A DNA stretch of 64,000 bases from Bog-532 sp963824545 (GTDB lineage Bacteria; Actinomycetota; Actinomycetes; Streptosporangiales; Streptosporangiaceae). The translations under genes and the position numbers were made by a program. Under the pieces are notes generated by a model that was not told the DNA's origin, made no database searches, and worked only from the letters and a program-made list of their open reading frames with translations. Positions within the stretch are counted from its first letter, which is position 1. Every line of letters starts with the position of its first letter. The stretch spans positions 1 to 64,000 of the forward strand of contig CAWGPP010000009.1 of NCBI GenBank assembly GCA_963824545.1, given 5' to 3'. This document shows positions 43,771 through 52,023 of this stretch, one piece after another.

Positions 43771-44280
43771 GTGCACTGTCCCTTCTGCAGGCATCCAGAC
43801 AGCCGGGTGATCGACAGCCGCACCGCCGATGATGGCGTGGCGATCCGCCGCCGCCGGGCATGCCCGGATTGCGGAAAACGTTTTACCACTCAGGAGACAG
43901 TGATCCTGATGGTGGCGAAGCGGAGCGGGGTGACGGAGCCCTTCGTCCGCGACAAGATCGTCCGTGGTGTCCGGCGTGCCTGCCAGGGCCGCCCGGTCGA
44001 CGAAGACCAGCTCGCGATCCTGGCCCAGCGCGTCGAGGAAGTGATCAGGTCCCGGGGCTGCGCCGAGATTCCCTCTCACGAGGTCGGCCTGGCCATCCTG
44101 GGCCCGCTGCGCGAGCTGGACGAGGTCGCTTACCTGCGCTTTGCCTCCGTGTACCGGGGATTTGAGTCGCTCGCGGACTTTGAGAAGGAAATCGAGGCGC
44201 TGCGCGACGAGCGGCCGGACACGCCGCACGGCGCGACGCCGGCCGACGTCAGGCAGGCAGAGGGAAAGCCGGCCCCGTAG
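43771..44280 (+). CDS. nrdR: Transcriptional repressor NrdR
   Basis: The protein has 169 residues from GTG 43771. The zinc ribbon is MHCPFCRHPDSRVIDSR with CPDCGKRF (two C-x-x-C pairs). The ATP-cone follows with VAKRSGVTEPFVRDKIVRGV and LRFASVYRGFESLADF. NrdR senses ATP/dATP and represses ribonucleotide reductase genes. It lies in front of nrdJ, probably in the same operon, and behind paired NrdR boxes. Confidence 0.96.
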   Translation: MHCPFCRHPDSRVIDSRTADDGVAIRRRRACPDCGKRFTTQETVILMVAKRSGVTEPFVRDKIVRGVRRACQGRPVDEDQLAILAQRVEEVIRSRGCAEIPSHEVGLAILGPLRELDEVAYLRFASVYRGFESLADFEKEIEALRDERPDTPHGATPADVRQAEGKPAP

Positions 44281-44369
44281 CAGCGGGCCGTGACACCACC
44301 GCAGTTGATCGCTGGAAAAGACCTAATAAGCATGAGCGGCCCGGGCGGGGCCGCAGAAGGGGGCTTGGC

Positions 44370-47300
44370 ATGACGGAGACGGTGAGCGGGGCCGCTGCTT
44401 CCCGGGGCAAGAACGCGCGCAAGGGGCTCCGGATGAGCCGGATCCACACCACCAAGGGTGTTCATCCCTACGACGAGGTGACGTGGGAACGCCGGGACGT
44501 CGTCATGATGAACTGGCGCGACGGGACCGTCAACTTCGAGCAGCGCGGCGTCGAGTTCCCCGACTTCTGGTCGCTCAACGCGGTCAACATCGTCACGACC
44601 AAGTACTTTCGCGGTGCGGTGGGGACCCCGCAGCGCGAATGGAACCTCAAGCAGCTGGTCGACCGGGTGGTCGGCGTGTACCTGGAGACGGGCCGGAAGC
44701 ACGGTTACTTCGCCACGGACGCCGACGCCGAAATATTCGAGCACGAGCTCAAGTACGCCCTGATCCACCAGGTCTTCAGCTTCAACTCGCCGGTCTGGTT
44801 CAACGTCGGCACGCCGTCGCCGCAGCAGGTGTCCGCGTGCTTCATCCTGGCCGTCGACGACACGATGGACTCGATCCTGGAGTGGTACAAGGAAGAGGGC
44901 CTGATCTTCAAGGGCGGCTCCGGCGCCGGGGTGAACCTGTCCCGGCTGCGGTCCAGCAAGGAGTTGCTCAGCTCCGGGGGAACCGCCAGCGGCCCCGTGT
45001 CCTTCATGCGCGGGGCTGACGCGTCGGCTGGCACCATCAAGTCGGGCGGCGCTACCCGCCGCGCGGCGAAGATGGTGGTCCTCGACGTCGATCACCCGGA
45101 CGTTGAGGAGTTCATCGAGACCAAGGCGCGCGAGGAAGAGAAGGTGCGCGTCCTCCGCGATGCGGGCTTCGACATGGACCTCGGCGGCAAGGACATCGTG
45201 AGCGTTCAGTACCAGAACGCCAACAACTCGGTGCGCGTGTCGGATGAGTTCATGCGGGCCGTGGAGGACGACCGCGAGTTCGATCTGCTGGCGCGGCGGA
45301 CCGGCGAGGTGGTCAGCCGGGTCGGAGCCAAGGGGCTGCTGCGCACGATGGCCAAGGCGGCCTGGGACTGCGCTGACCCCGGCATCCAGTACGACGGCAC
45401 CATCAACGACTGGCACACCTGCCCGGAGTCCGGCCGGATCACCGCGAGCAACCCCTGCTCGGAGTATGTGCACCTGGACAACTCGTCCTGCAACCTGGCC
45501 AGCATCAACCTGCTGAAGTTCCTCCGCGAGGACGACACGTTCGACACGAAGCGTTTCGGCCAGGTCACCGAGCTGATCATCACCGCGATGGACATCTCCA
45601 TCTGCTTCGCGGACTTCCCGACCGAGAAGATCGCCGAGACGACGCGCGCCTACCGCCAGCTTGGCATCGGGTACGCCAACCTCGGCGCGCTGCTGATGGC
45701 GACCGGGCATGCCTACGACTCGGCCGGCGGCCGGGCCATCGCGGCCGCGCTCACGTCGCTGATGACCGGTACGGCCTACAAGCGCTCCGCGGAGCTGGCC
45801 GGAGTGGTCGGCCCGTACGACGGCTACGAGCGCAACGCGGTCGCCCATAAGCGGGTCATGCGCAAGCACGCCGACGCCAGCGACCAGGTGCGGACGATCG
45901 GCGCGATGGACCGCGGGATCCTCGCCGAGGCCCTGACCACCTGGCAGGAATGCCTCCGGATCGGTGAGGCGAACGGGTACCGCAACGCCCAGGCGAGCCT
46001 GCTCGCGCCGACGGGATGCCTGACGGGTGACACCCTGATAACGACCGAGCGGGGTATCACGCGCCTCGCCGAGCTCGGCGACGTATACGGGGATCGCTGG
46101 CAGGATCTGGGCATCGGGGTGTCCACTGACGAGGGACCGCGCGAGGCGACCAAGTTCTTCGTCAATGGTGAGGAACCGACACGCCTGGTCAAGACCGAAA
46201 GCGGCTACCGCATCCAGGGCACGCTGACTCATCGGGTCAAGGTCGTCGATCCGGCATCCGGCGCGTGGGTATGGAAGCGCCTGGCGGACATCTCCCCCGG
46301 AGATGTGGTTCCGCTCCAGATGGGCACGCTCGTCGGCCCGCCGCGGCATGTCCCGCTGCCGGTTCTCGATCAGGCTTATTACACCGGAGACCACCATGTG
46401 CGGGTGCCGGAGTCAGTGACTCCTGAGCTCGCCGAACTCGTCGGCTATTTCATGGGCGACGGGAGCCTGCACGCAAAGGGGATACGCCTGTGTGTCGCGG
46501 ACACTGACCTCGATGTCGCAGGGCGGCTCGGCGTGCTCGCGAAGGAGCTTTTCGGCATTTCGCCGGTCATCAGCCCCCGCGACGGCTATCAGGAGCTGAC
46601 GCTCACATCTGTCCGGTTGGCACGCTGGTGGCAGGCGGCCGGATTTGCGAAGGAGCTACCGGCGGACGGCCGCACCGGCAAGGGCTGGATCCCCAGGGTT
46701 CCGTCTGCGGTCCTCGAGGCGAACGATCCGGCCGTGTACGGCGCGTTCCTGCGCGGTCTCTTCGAGGCCGATGGGACTGTTCTCCAGGGCGTGCCCAGCA
46801 TGTCGACGGCACACGAGTCGTTCGCGGCCGAAGTCCGGACCCTGATGCTCACCATGGGCCTGGCCACGACGACGCGGAAGACGGTGAGCGGCTGGGGCGG
46901 CCCCGTTCTCCAGGTCAGGCTGCGCAACGTCGACCATGCGCTCAATTTCGCCCACCAGGCCGGCTTCATCGGTGAGCGCAAAGCACGCTTGGTTGCCGCT
47001 CTGGAACCGGCCGCCTCGGCGAAGAAGGACTACGTAGTTCTCCCGGACAAGGTGTGGGCTGAGTTGATTCCGGCAGGCCATTCCGCCCGTAACGCCGCGC
47101 AGCTATCACTGCGCAAGCATGGCGGGATTCCCCGGATGCTGGCCCGGAGGATCTTCGAGGAGACTCTCGACGAGCGGCTGGGCCATGCGCTCGGCTACCT
47201 TTTCGAGGTGGTCGCCAGCAACGACGACGGTGGAGTCCAGCCCACGTATGACCTGTCCGTGCCGGACAATGTCACCTACGTGGCGAACGGCATGGTGAGC

Positions 47301-48515
47301 CACAACACCATCGGCCTGATGATGGACTGCGACACCACCGGCATCGAGCCCGACCTGGCCCTGGTGAAGTTCAAGAAGCTGGTCGGCGGCGGCTCGATGC
47401 AGATCGTCAACCAGACCGTGCCGCGCGCCCTGAAGAACCTCGGCTACCAGCCGGAGCAGATCGAGGCGATCACCGAGTACATCGCCGAGCATGGCCACGT
47501 GGTGGACGCCCCCGGCCTCAAGCTCGCGCACTCCGAGGTCTTCGACTGCGCGATGGGGGAGCGGGCCATCAGCCCCATGGGGCACGTCCGGATGATGGCC
47601 GCCGTCCAGCCGCACCTGTCCGGCGCGATCAGCAAGACCGTCAACATGCCGGAGAGCGCCACCGTCGAGGACATCGAGAAGATCTACTTCGAGGGCTGGA
47701 AGCTCGGCCTCAAGGCGCTCGCGATCTACCGCGACAACTGCAAGGTCGGCCAGCCGCTCTCGGCCTCGAAGAGGCAGGCCGCGGCCGCGGAGGAGGAAGC
47801 TGTCACGCCTCCGGCCGAGGCCGCGCACCGGCCGGTCCGCCGGAAGCTGCCGCGTCAGCGGCCCGCCACGGTGACCAAGTTCTCCGTGGCCGGCGCCGAG
47901 GGCTACATGACCGTCTCGAACTACCCCGACGACGGCGTGGGCGAGGTCTTCCTCAAGCTTGGCAAGCAAGGCTCCACGCTGGCCGGCGTGATGGACGCCT
48001 TCTCGATCGCCATCTCCGTCGGCCTGCAGTACGGCATTCCGCTGGAGTCCTACGTCGCCAAGTTCACCAACATGCGGTTCGAGCCGGCCGGTCTCACCGA
48101 TGACCCGGACGTCCGGATCGCCAGCTCGGTGATGGACTACATCTTCCGGCGGCTGGCCCTCGATCACCTGCCGTACGACCAGCGCGCGGAGATCAGCATC
48201 CTGTCGGCGGCCGAGCGGAGCGCCCAGCTCGCCGGCGAGGACCCCAGCGCGCTCGCCGAGGAGGTCGACCCTGGGGCACTGGCCCAGTCGGCTCCTGTCG
48301 AGCCGATCCATCCGGAACGGCACGAGCCGGAGGCCCAGGCGCGCCCGGCCGCCCCCCCGGCCGAAACGGGCGCGCACAGCTCGATCGAGCTGCTCGAGTC
48401 CCACCAGGGCCACACCGCTGACGCGCCGCTGTGCCTGACCTGCGGCACCAAGATGCGCCCGGCCGGCAGCTGCTACGTCTGCGAAGGCTGCGGCTCCACC
48501 AGCGGCTGCAGCTAA
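44370..48515 (+). CDS. nrdJ: Vitamin B12-dependent (class II) ribonucleotide reductase with intein
   Basis: The precursor has 1381 residues; without the 430-residue intein the mature enzyme is about 951, normal for actinobacterial NrdJ. It reduces ribonucleotides using adenosylcobalamin. Landmarks: FNSPVWFNVGTPSPQQVSAC with a catalytic cysteine, GGSGAGVNLSRLRS, ITASNPCSEYVHLDNSSCNL (the N-C-E radical and acid residues), then LLAPTG before and TIGLMMDCDTTGIEPDLALV after the intein. The C-terminus CLTCGTKMRP...CYVCEGCGSTSGC provides the redox-active cysteines. The gene lies 89 bp after nrdR. Confidence 0.96.
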   Translation: MTETVSGAAASRGKNARKGLRMSRIHTTKGVHPYDEVTWERRDVVMMNWRDGTVNFEQRGVEFPDFWSLNAVNIVTTKYFRGAVGTPQREWNLKQLVDRVVGVYLETGRKHGYFATDADAEIFEHELKYALIHQVFSFNSPVWFNVGTPSPQQVSACFILAVDDTMDSILEWYKEEGLIFKGGSGAGVNLSRLRSSKELLSSGGTASGPVSFMRGADASAGTIKSGGATRRAAKMVVLDVDHPDVEEFIETKAREEEKVRVLRDAGFDMDLGGKDIVSVQYQNANNSVRVSDEFMRAVEDDREFDLLARRTGEVVSRVGAKGLLRTMAKAAWDCADPGIQYDGTINDWHTCPESGRITASNPCSEYVHLDNSSCNLASINLLKFLREDDTFDTKRFGQVTELIITAMDISICFADFPTEKIAETTRAYRQLGIGYANLGALLMATGHAYDSAGGRAIAAALTSLMTGTAYKRSAELAGVVGPYDGYERNAVAHKRVMRKHADASDQVRTIGAMDRGILAEALTTWQECLRIGEANGYRNAQASLLAPTGCLTGDTLITTERGITRLAELGDVYGDRWQDLGIGVSTDEGPREATKFFVNGEEPTRLVKTESGYRIQGTLTHRVKVVDPASGAWVWKRLADISPGDVVPLQMGTLVGPPRHVPLPVLDQAYYTGDHHVRVPESVTPELAELVGYFMGDGSLHAKGIRLCVADTDLDVAGRLGVLAKELFGISPVISPRDGYQELTLTSVRLARWWQAAGFAKELPADGRTGKGWIPRVPSAVLEANDPAVYGAFLRGLFEADGTVLQGVPSMSTAHESFAAEVRTLMLTMGLATTTRKTVSGWGGPVLQVRLRNVDHALNFAHQAGFIGERKARLVAALEPAASAKKDYVVLPDKVWAELIPAGHSARNAAQLSLRKHGGIPRMLARRIFEETLDERLGHALGYLFEVVASNDDGGVQPTYDLSVPDNVTYVANGMVSHNTIGLMMDCDTTGIEPDLALVKFKKLVGGGSMQIVNQTVPRALKNLGYQPEQIEAITEYIAEHGHVVDAPGLKLAHSEVFDCAMGERAISPMGHVRMMAAVQPHLSGAISKTVNMPESATVEDIEKIYFEGWKLGLKALAIYRDNCKVGQPLSASKRQAAAAEEEAVTPPAEAAHRPVRRKLPRQRPATVTKFSVAGAEGYMTVSNYPDDGVGEVFLKLGKQGSTLAGVMDAFSIAISVGLQYGIPLESYVAKFTNMRFEPAGLTDDPDVRIASSVMDYIFRRLALDHLPYDQRAEISILSAAERSAQLAGEDPSALAEEVDPGALAQSAPVEPIHPERHEPEAQARPAAPPAETGAHSSIELLESHQGHTADAPLCLTCGTKMRPAGSCYVCEGCGSTSGCS
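46017..47306 (+). mobile_element. LAGLIDADG intein in NrdJ (residues 550-979)
   Basis: The intein starts at Cys550 (CLTGDTLITTERGITRLAE, splicing block A) and ends VANGMVSHN before Thr980 as the +1 residue. Block B is IQGTLTHRVKV with the T-x-x-H. The homing endonuclease is of the LAGLIDADG type: block C LVGYFMGDGSL, with block E FLRGLFEADGTV. Both endonuclease motifs keep their acidic residue. Block F/G is QPTYDLSVPDNVTYVANG. All splicing residues are present, so splicing and possibly homing are predicted to work. The insertion site lies in the highly conserved PTG/TIG motif of the reductase. Confidence 0.95.
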
Positions 48516-48774
48516 AAGCGAGCGGTATTGCACCTGATGCAACAGCAGCCGGTTTGGCTCTGTGTGCGGAGGGTGTGGGCTGGCCCGGGCATGCGGCTTG
48601 GGCCAGCCCTACCAAAGTTGTGTTGTCGGCCTAGGTCGAAAACACAACAGACACCTGCCTTGCAGGAGGCGGGTGCCTGTTGCGGCAAGGACAGTGATGT
48701 CCGTTGCGGTGTGGAAGCCAGCATCACATCACAGTCCCGTGCCGCAGATCAAGAAGGAGGGAGGTGTTTCATTC
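48516..48774. promoter_or_regulatory. Region with GTTG...CAAC palindromes
   Basis: ATTGCACCTGATGCAAC (48527-48543) is a near-palindrome. GTTGTGTT (48617-48624) and AACACAAC (48641-48648) form a perfect inverted pair. An AAGGAGGGAGG ribosome site at the end serves the small basic protein. The dyads resemble those at 49022 and 50408. Confidence 0.55.
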
Positions 48775-48933
48775 ATGACAAATGCGAAGGGCAAGGGCTC
48801 TGGCGGCGGGACCGGTTCTGCTGCTGCCTCGTCTGCAGGCAGGGTGCTGCGCAACCCGAAGTCGTCCAAGGACGACAAGAAGGCAGCGGCCAGCGACCTG
48901 GCGCAGACACCGCCGCGGAAGAAGGGTAAGTGA
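48775..48933 (+). CDS. Small basic protein
   Basis: The protein has 52 residues from ATG 48775, with a very strong AGGAGGGAGG ribosome site. It is low complexity at first (NAKGKGSGGGTGSAAASS) and then basic, with AGRVLRNPKSSKDDKKAAAS and PPRKKGK. The second half resembles short bacterial proteins of unknown role that share an A-x-x-V-L-R-x-P motif. It may bind nucleic acid. It belongs to a separate palindrome-rich unit after nrdJ. Confidence 0.55.
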   Translation: MTNAKGKGSGGGTGSAAASSAGRVLRNPKSSKDDKKAAASDLAQTPPRKKGK

Positions 48934-49021
48934 TAGGGACCGCCCTCGACTGGCATCCTGGCAGACGTGACCTGCGAACTGGCCCCCGCTCCTCCAGGCT
49001 CCTGTTGCCAGATGCGACGAT

Positions 49022-49038
49022 GTTGTGTTCAATACAAC
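49022..49038. promoter_or_regulatory. 17-bp palindrome GTTGTGTTCAATACAAC
   Basis: The two halves pair at most positions around a central C. It belongs to the group of GTTG...CAAC dyads between 48.5 and 50.4 kb, and lies upstream of the integrase remnant. A regulator-binding site is inferred. Confidence 0.5.
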
Positions 49039-49089
49039 GCCGTGGACGATGCTCCGGCGTTGCCTGGTGCTGCTCATCAAGTGCTCGTG

Positions 49090-49205
49090 CTAGGTGTCAC
49101 CCATCTTGATCCGCGATCAGCGATCTTCGATGCGATGCTGGAAGGCTGGGGCTCGGCAGCGCTCGCAGGTTTACTTGTCCGGTCAGGTAGGGGCGAGGAG
49201 TCCTA
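49090..49205 (+). pseudogene. N-terminal remnant of a tyrosine integrase
   Basis: The frame ending at 49206 gives LDPRSAIFDAMLEGW, characteristic of the N-terminus of actinobacterial site-specific integrases (D-P-x-x-A-x-F-x-A-M-L-E-G-W). One extra G near 49147 shifts the frame; in the next frame ARQRSQVYLSGQ continues the typical A-x-Q-x-x-x-x-x-L segment. The core-binding and catalytic domains are absent. It marks the scar of a lost integrative element. Confidence 0.55.
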
Positions 49206-49270
49206 AATGTCCACCTGGCCCGCTCTTCCGGTATCGCTATGGATCGAGTCAGACGGACTGGTATGGGTTT

Positions 49271-49285
49271 GCTACCACTGGTAGC
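49271..49285. promoter_or_regulatory. Palindrome GCTACCACTGGTAGC before the antitoxin gene
   Basis: A perfect 6-bp inverted repeat with 3-base spacer lies nine bases before the start at 49294. Toxin-antitoxin operons are commonly autoregulated by the antitoxin at such sites. Confidence 0.65.
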
Positions 49286-49293
49286 ATGATTCT

Positions 49294-49809
49294 ATGAGCG
49301 CCAACCCGGTCCAGGAGCAAGAGTGGGATGACCTTGTGCAGGAGACGCTACAGCTTCTCCGTGCGCTCGACGCCCATGAGCCTGCTGAACTCGGCAAGCT
49401 CCTCAAGTCACACTCATTTCAGGAGGACACCAGGCGTGCCGTTGAGGCTCTGGCCTTCCTTCAGGTCGCCGAGCAACGTCCAGCCAGCGCCCTGTTTCAC
49501 TGGCTGAGCTCCCCACACCATGGCGGGGAGGCTCATGCGCCTGACATCGTCGTCGGCAACATGGCCGTGGAAGTCAAGCATGCTGGCGCAGCCCGCAAAG
49601 TCAGCGTGTCAATGCCGGAAGATCTCACTGCGGCCGTCCAGAGGCGTGTCGGGCGTGGGAAGTTCAGCCAGTATGTGACCGAGGCCGTCACCCGACAACT
49701 GGAACTGGACTTGCTTGCTGAACTGTCACAATTGCTTGCCTCCGAGCACGGCCCGGTTCCCGAGGAGGATCTGGCAGAGGCTCGAGCCGCGTGGCCGGAC
49801 GACGAGTAG
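49294..49809 (+). CDS. VapB-like antitoxin with extra N-terminal domain
   Basis: The protein has 171 residues. The last 80 look like a ribbon-helix-helix antitoxin: RKVSVSMPEDLTAAVQRRVG, RGKFSQYVTEAVTRQLELDL, ending in the acidic toxin-binding tail EEDLAEARAAWPDDE. The first 85 residues form a different helical segment (ETLQLLRALDAHEPAELGKL) not usual for VapB. An internal ATG at 49561 would give a standard 82-residue antitoxin. The gene overlaps the PIN toxin. It should neutralise the toxin and repress its own operon. Confidence 0.75.
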   Translation: MSANPVQEQEWDDLVQETLQLLRALDAHEPAELGKLLKSHSFQEDTRRAVEALAFLQVAEQRPASALFHWLSSPHHGGEAHAPDIVVGNMAVEVKHAGAARKVSVSMPEDLTAAVQRRVGRGKFSQYVTEAVTRQLELDLLAELSQLLASEHGPVPEEDLAEARAAWPDDE

Positions 49810-50225
49810 CCGTGGGCGGGACCCTGGTCCTCGACAGTGAAGGCCTGTCCAAGCTCGCTGCTGGCGACAGCCGTGCACGTGCCCACCTGGAGACCGCCCT
49901 CGCTCGGCGTGCTCGAGTCGCCGTGAGTGCGATCACCTTGACCGAGGTGCTCAGGGGTGGTCCGCGTGATGCGGCCGTACATCGAGTGCTATCCAGAATT
50001 ACGGTCGTGCCGGTTAGTCCTGAAGTCGCGCGTCAGGCTGGCGAGCTGCTAGGGGCGACCGGCTTGTCGGGTCATCGCTGTGCTATTGATGCTGTCGTGG
50101 CTGCGACGGCGCTCGGACTGGAACGCCCGGTGGCGTTGCTGACCAGCGACCCGGACGACATGAGCAGGCTAGTCGAAGAACCAGAGCGGCCGAAGGCGCA
50201 GCGGATCGCCGTCATCCGCGTCTAA
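49791..50225 (+). CDS. PIN-domain ribonuclease toxin (VapC-like)
   Basis: The protein has 144 residues from GTG 49791, or about 137 from GTG 49812. The PIN acidic residues are in place: Asp in TLVLDSEGLSKLA, Glu in AITLTEVLRGG, Asp in HRCAIDAVVAATALGL and Asp in LLTSDPDDMSRL. PIN toxins cut RNA, often tRNA or rRNA, when the antitoxin is degraded. It overlaps the antitoxin gene by 19 bases, as usual for a toxin-antitoxin operon. Confidence 0.85.
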   Translation: MAGRRVAVGGTLVLDSEGLSKLAAGDSRARAHLETALARRARVAVSAITLTEVLRGGPRDAAVHRVLSRITVVPVSPEVARQAGELLGATGLSGHRCAIDAVVAATALGLERPVALLTSDPDDMSRLVEEPERPKAQRIAVIRV

Positions 50226-50687
50226 TGTCGGTCAGCCTCGTCTGGCCGCACGGCAGGCCGGCGCTCGGCTCGGAGTGGGAATACCGCACCTTACGAATAA
50301 GTGCACTGCCCCAGTATTCAGGGTCCGCCAAAGCTAAAGTTTCATCAGCTCAGGAGGAGCGTGGCTAAATGGCTGCGCTCCTCCTGAGCGTTATCCGGTC
50401 GCCGTTCGTTGCATTTGATGCAACAGTGCGCATCGCGTACCGGCATCTGGCGGGAGAGCTGGTCGAGTTCAGCGGGCGCGTACTTCAGCACGTTCGATAG
50501 GCCCGTATCGGCCTCCCTCTACCGCGCAACCCACTGGCGGCAGAACGCCCACGAGGTAAGCGGCAGAACGCCCACGAAGGTGGCGACGTCGAAGACATCG
50601 ACAACCGGAAACCTGCTAAACAAACCCACTAAACGCACTAAACAGCACGAGAATTAGGTTGTTTACTAGGTTTGGTTGGGAGGTCCC
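50226..50687. promoter_or_regulatory. Control region of the Fic gene with several repeats
   Basis: No gene seen. GTTGCATTTGATGCAAC (50408-50424) is a 17-bp palindrome related to the one at 48527. Three CTAAAC copies at 50616, 50629 and 50638, with an inverted GTTTAC-type copy near 50660, lie just before the Fic start and may be operators. GCGGCAGAACGCCCACGA (from about 50540) and its near copy at 50562 form a direct repeat. Confidence 0.55.
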
Positions 50688-51752
50688 TTGCGCAGCTTCA
50701 CTGATCTTGACGGGCTCATCGGGCTGGTGCCAGCCCAGGTCGTGACCTGCCTCAGCGCGATCGACTTCGGCCGGGGCTCGGAGGCGCTCTATCGCGACCA
50801 GATGCCCGGGCTGGTCGCCGGACTCGCTGATCGGGCCCGGGTCCAGAGCATCACCGCCTCGTCCGCGATCGAGGGCGTCATCGTCGCGGACGCCGATCGC
50901 GCCCAGCGGATCATCAACCGGCAGGCGACGACGCTGCGCAACCGCAGCGAACAGGAACTGGCAGGCTACCGCGACGCTCAGGACTACCTGTTTCACCAGG
51001 ACTGGCGCCCGCTGAACGCTGGCCTGATCCTGCACCTGCACCGGCTGCTGTTCGCGCTCACGACGGTGCCCGGCGGCGCGTTCAAGACAGAGGACAACCT
51101 GGTCGTGGATCGTTCGCCAGGCGGCTCGACGACCGTTCGCTTCAAGCCGGTGTCCGCCGCGAGCACCCCGTTCGCGATCGACGACCTGATCGAGCGCTAC
51201 GAGCACGCGGTCGCGGCGGGCGAGCACCATCCGGTGCTCCTGTCCGGGCTGTTCATCCTCGACATCCTCGTCATCCACCCCTTCGAGGAAGGCAACGGAC
51301 AAGTGTCCCGCCTGCTCACCAATGCCATGCTCGGCGAGCACGGGTACACGGTCGGCCGCTACGTGAGCCTTGAGCAGGCGATCGCCGAATCGGCTGACGC
51401 TTACTACCAGGCGCTTCTGGATTCCACCCAGGGCTGGCACGAGGGCACCGCCGACCCGTGGCCCTGGCTCGGCTATTTCACCAGCGTGATCGCCGGCGCT
51501 TACGCCGTCTTCGCCGATCGGGCGGCCGCGTCCCAGACTCCCGGGACCAAGCAGCAACGCGTTCGCGACCACATCCTGCGGCACGCACCGGCCACGTTCC
51601 GCCTCGCCGACATCAGGACGGCAGTGCCAGGTGTGAGTGACCAGACGATCCGGCTCGTCCTGGAGCAGCTGAGGAGCGAAGGCAAGGTCCGGGCCGACGG
51701 AACAGGCCGCTCCGCGACGCGGACACGGACGAATACCGCACGCCCCGAATAA
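50688..51752 (+). CDS. Fic-domain protein (class II), altered Fic motif
   Basis: The product has about 354 residues from TTG 50688 with GGGAGG upstream; TTG 50676 is an alternative. It carries an N-terminal inhibitory helix motif SSAIEG (S-x-x-x-E-G, residues about 58-63), which marks class II Fic proteins. The Fic core has VIHPFEEGNGQVSRLLTNAM, where the usual GNGR Arg is Gln. The C-terminal part (DHILRHAPATFRLADIRTAV and SDQTIRLVLEQLRSEGKV) is a winged-helix DNA-binding domain. Fic enzymes AMPylate target proteins. The Arg to Gln change would weaken binding of the ATP phosphates, so activity is uncertain. Confidence 0.85.
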   Translation: MRSFTDLDGLIGLVPAQVVTCLSAIDFGRGSEALYRDQMPGLVAGLADRARVQSITASSAIEGVIVADADRAQRIINRQATTLRNRSEQELAGYRDAQDYLFHQDWRPLNAGLILHLHRLLFALTTVPGGAFKTEDNLVVDRSPGGSTTVRFKPVSAASTPFAIDDLIERYEHAVAAGEHHPVLLSGLFILDILVIHPFEEGNGQVSRLLTNAMLGEHGYTVGRYVSLEQAIAESADAYYQALLDSTQGWHEGTADPWPWLGYFTSVIAGAYAVFADRAAASQTPGTKQQRVRDHILRHAPATFRLADIRTAVPGVSDQTIRLVLEQLRSEGKVRADGTGRSATRTRTNTARPE

Positions 51753-51779
51753 CTGCTCTGGGCCAGCTCGCCTGTGCCG

Positions 51780-51983
51780 CTAGGCGAGCGCGTCTAGGCG
51801 GGTGTCGCGGGCGACCTTCTCCCACGTCGTCAGCTCTGCCCGGACGCTGTCGAGGTGGCTGCTGATCGCGTCTACCGCATCGTCGCCGAGGGGGAGGCGC
51901 AGCGGGGTCTCCGGCGCGTCAGCCTCGGTGATCGCACGGCCGAAGCCGCTGCTCGCCCCCGTGATGAGCCAAACCCTGTTCAT
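51780..51983 (-). pseudogene. Short-chain dehydrogenase with large internal deletion
   Basis: The 67-residue frame starts NRVWLITGASSGFGRAI, the SDR cofactor-binding motif T-G-x-x-x-G-x-G. It then jumps to what looks like an SDR C-terminus (PLRLPLGDDAVDAISSHLDS, then VRAELTTWEKVARDT). About 200 central residues with the Ser-Tyr-Lys site are missing, while the frame is kept. It is a remnant of an oxidoreductase. Confidence 0.75.
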
Positions 51984-52023
51984 CTGAGCCGTGTCTCCCT
52001 CACTCCGCCTGGCAGGACGCCGG

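Noticed and set aside
44281..44369. Possible cobalamin riboswitch before nrdJ
   Set aside because: The nrdR-nrdJ gap is only 89 bp and lacks a B12-box-like sequence; control is better explained by the NrdR boxes upstream of nrdR.
44130..46397. A 755-codon minus-strand frame
   Set aside because: It is antisense to nrdR and nrdJ; it shows no domain and is explained by codon bias of those genes.
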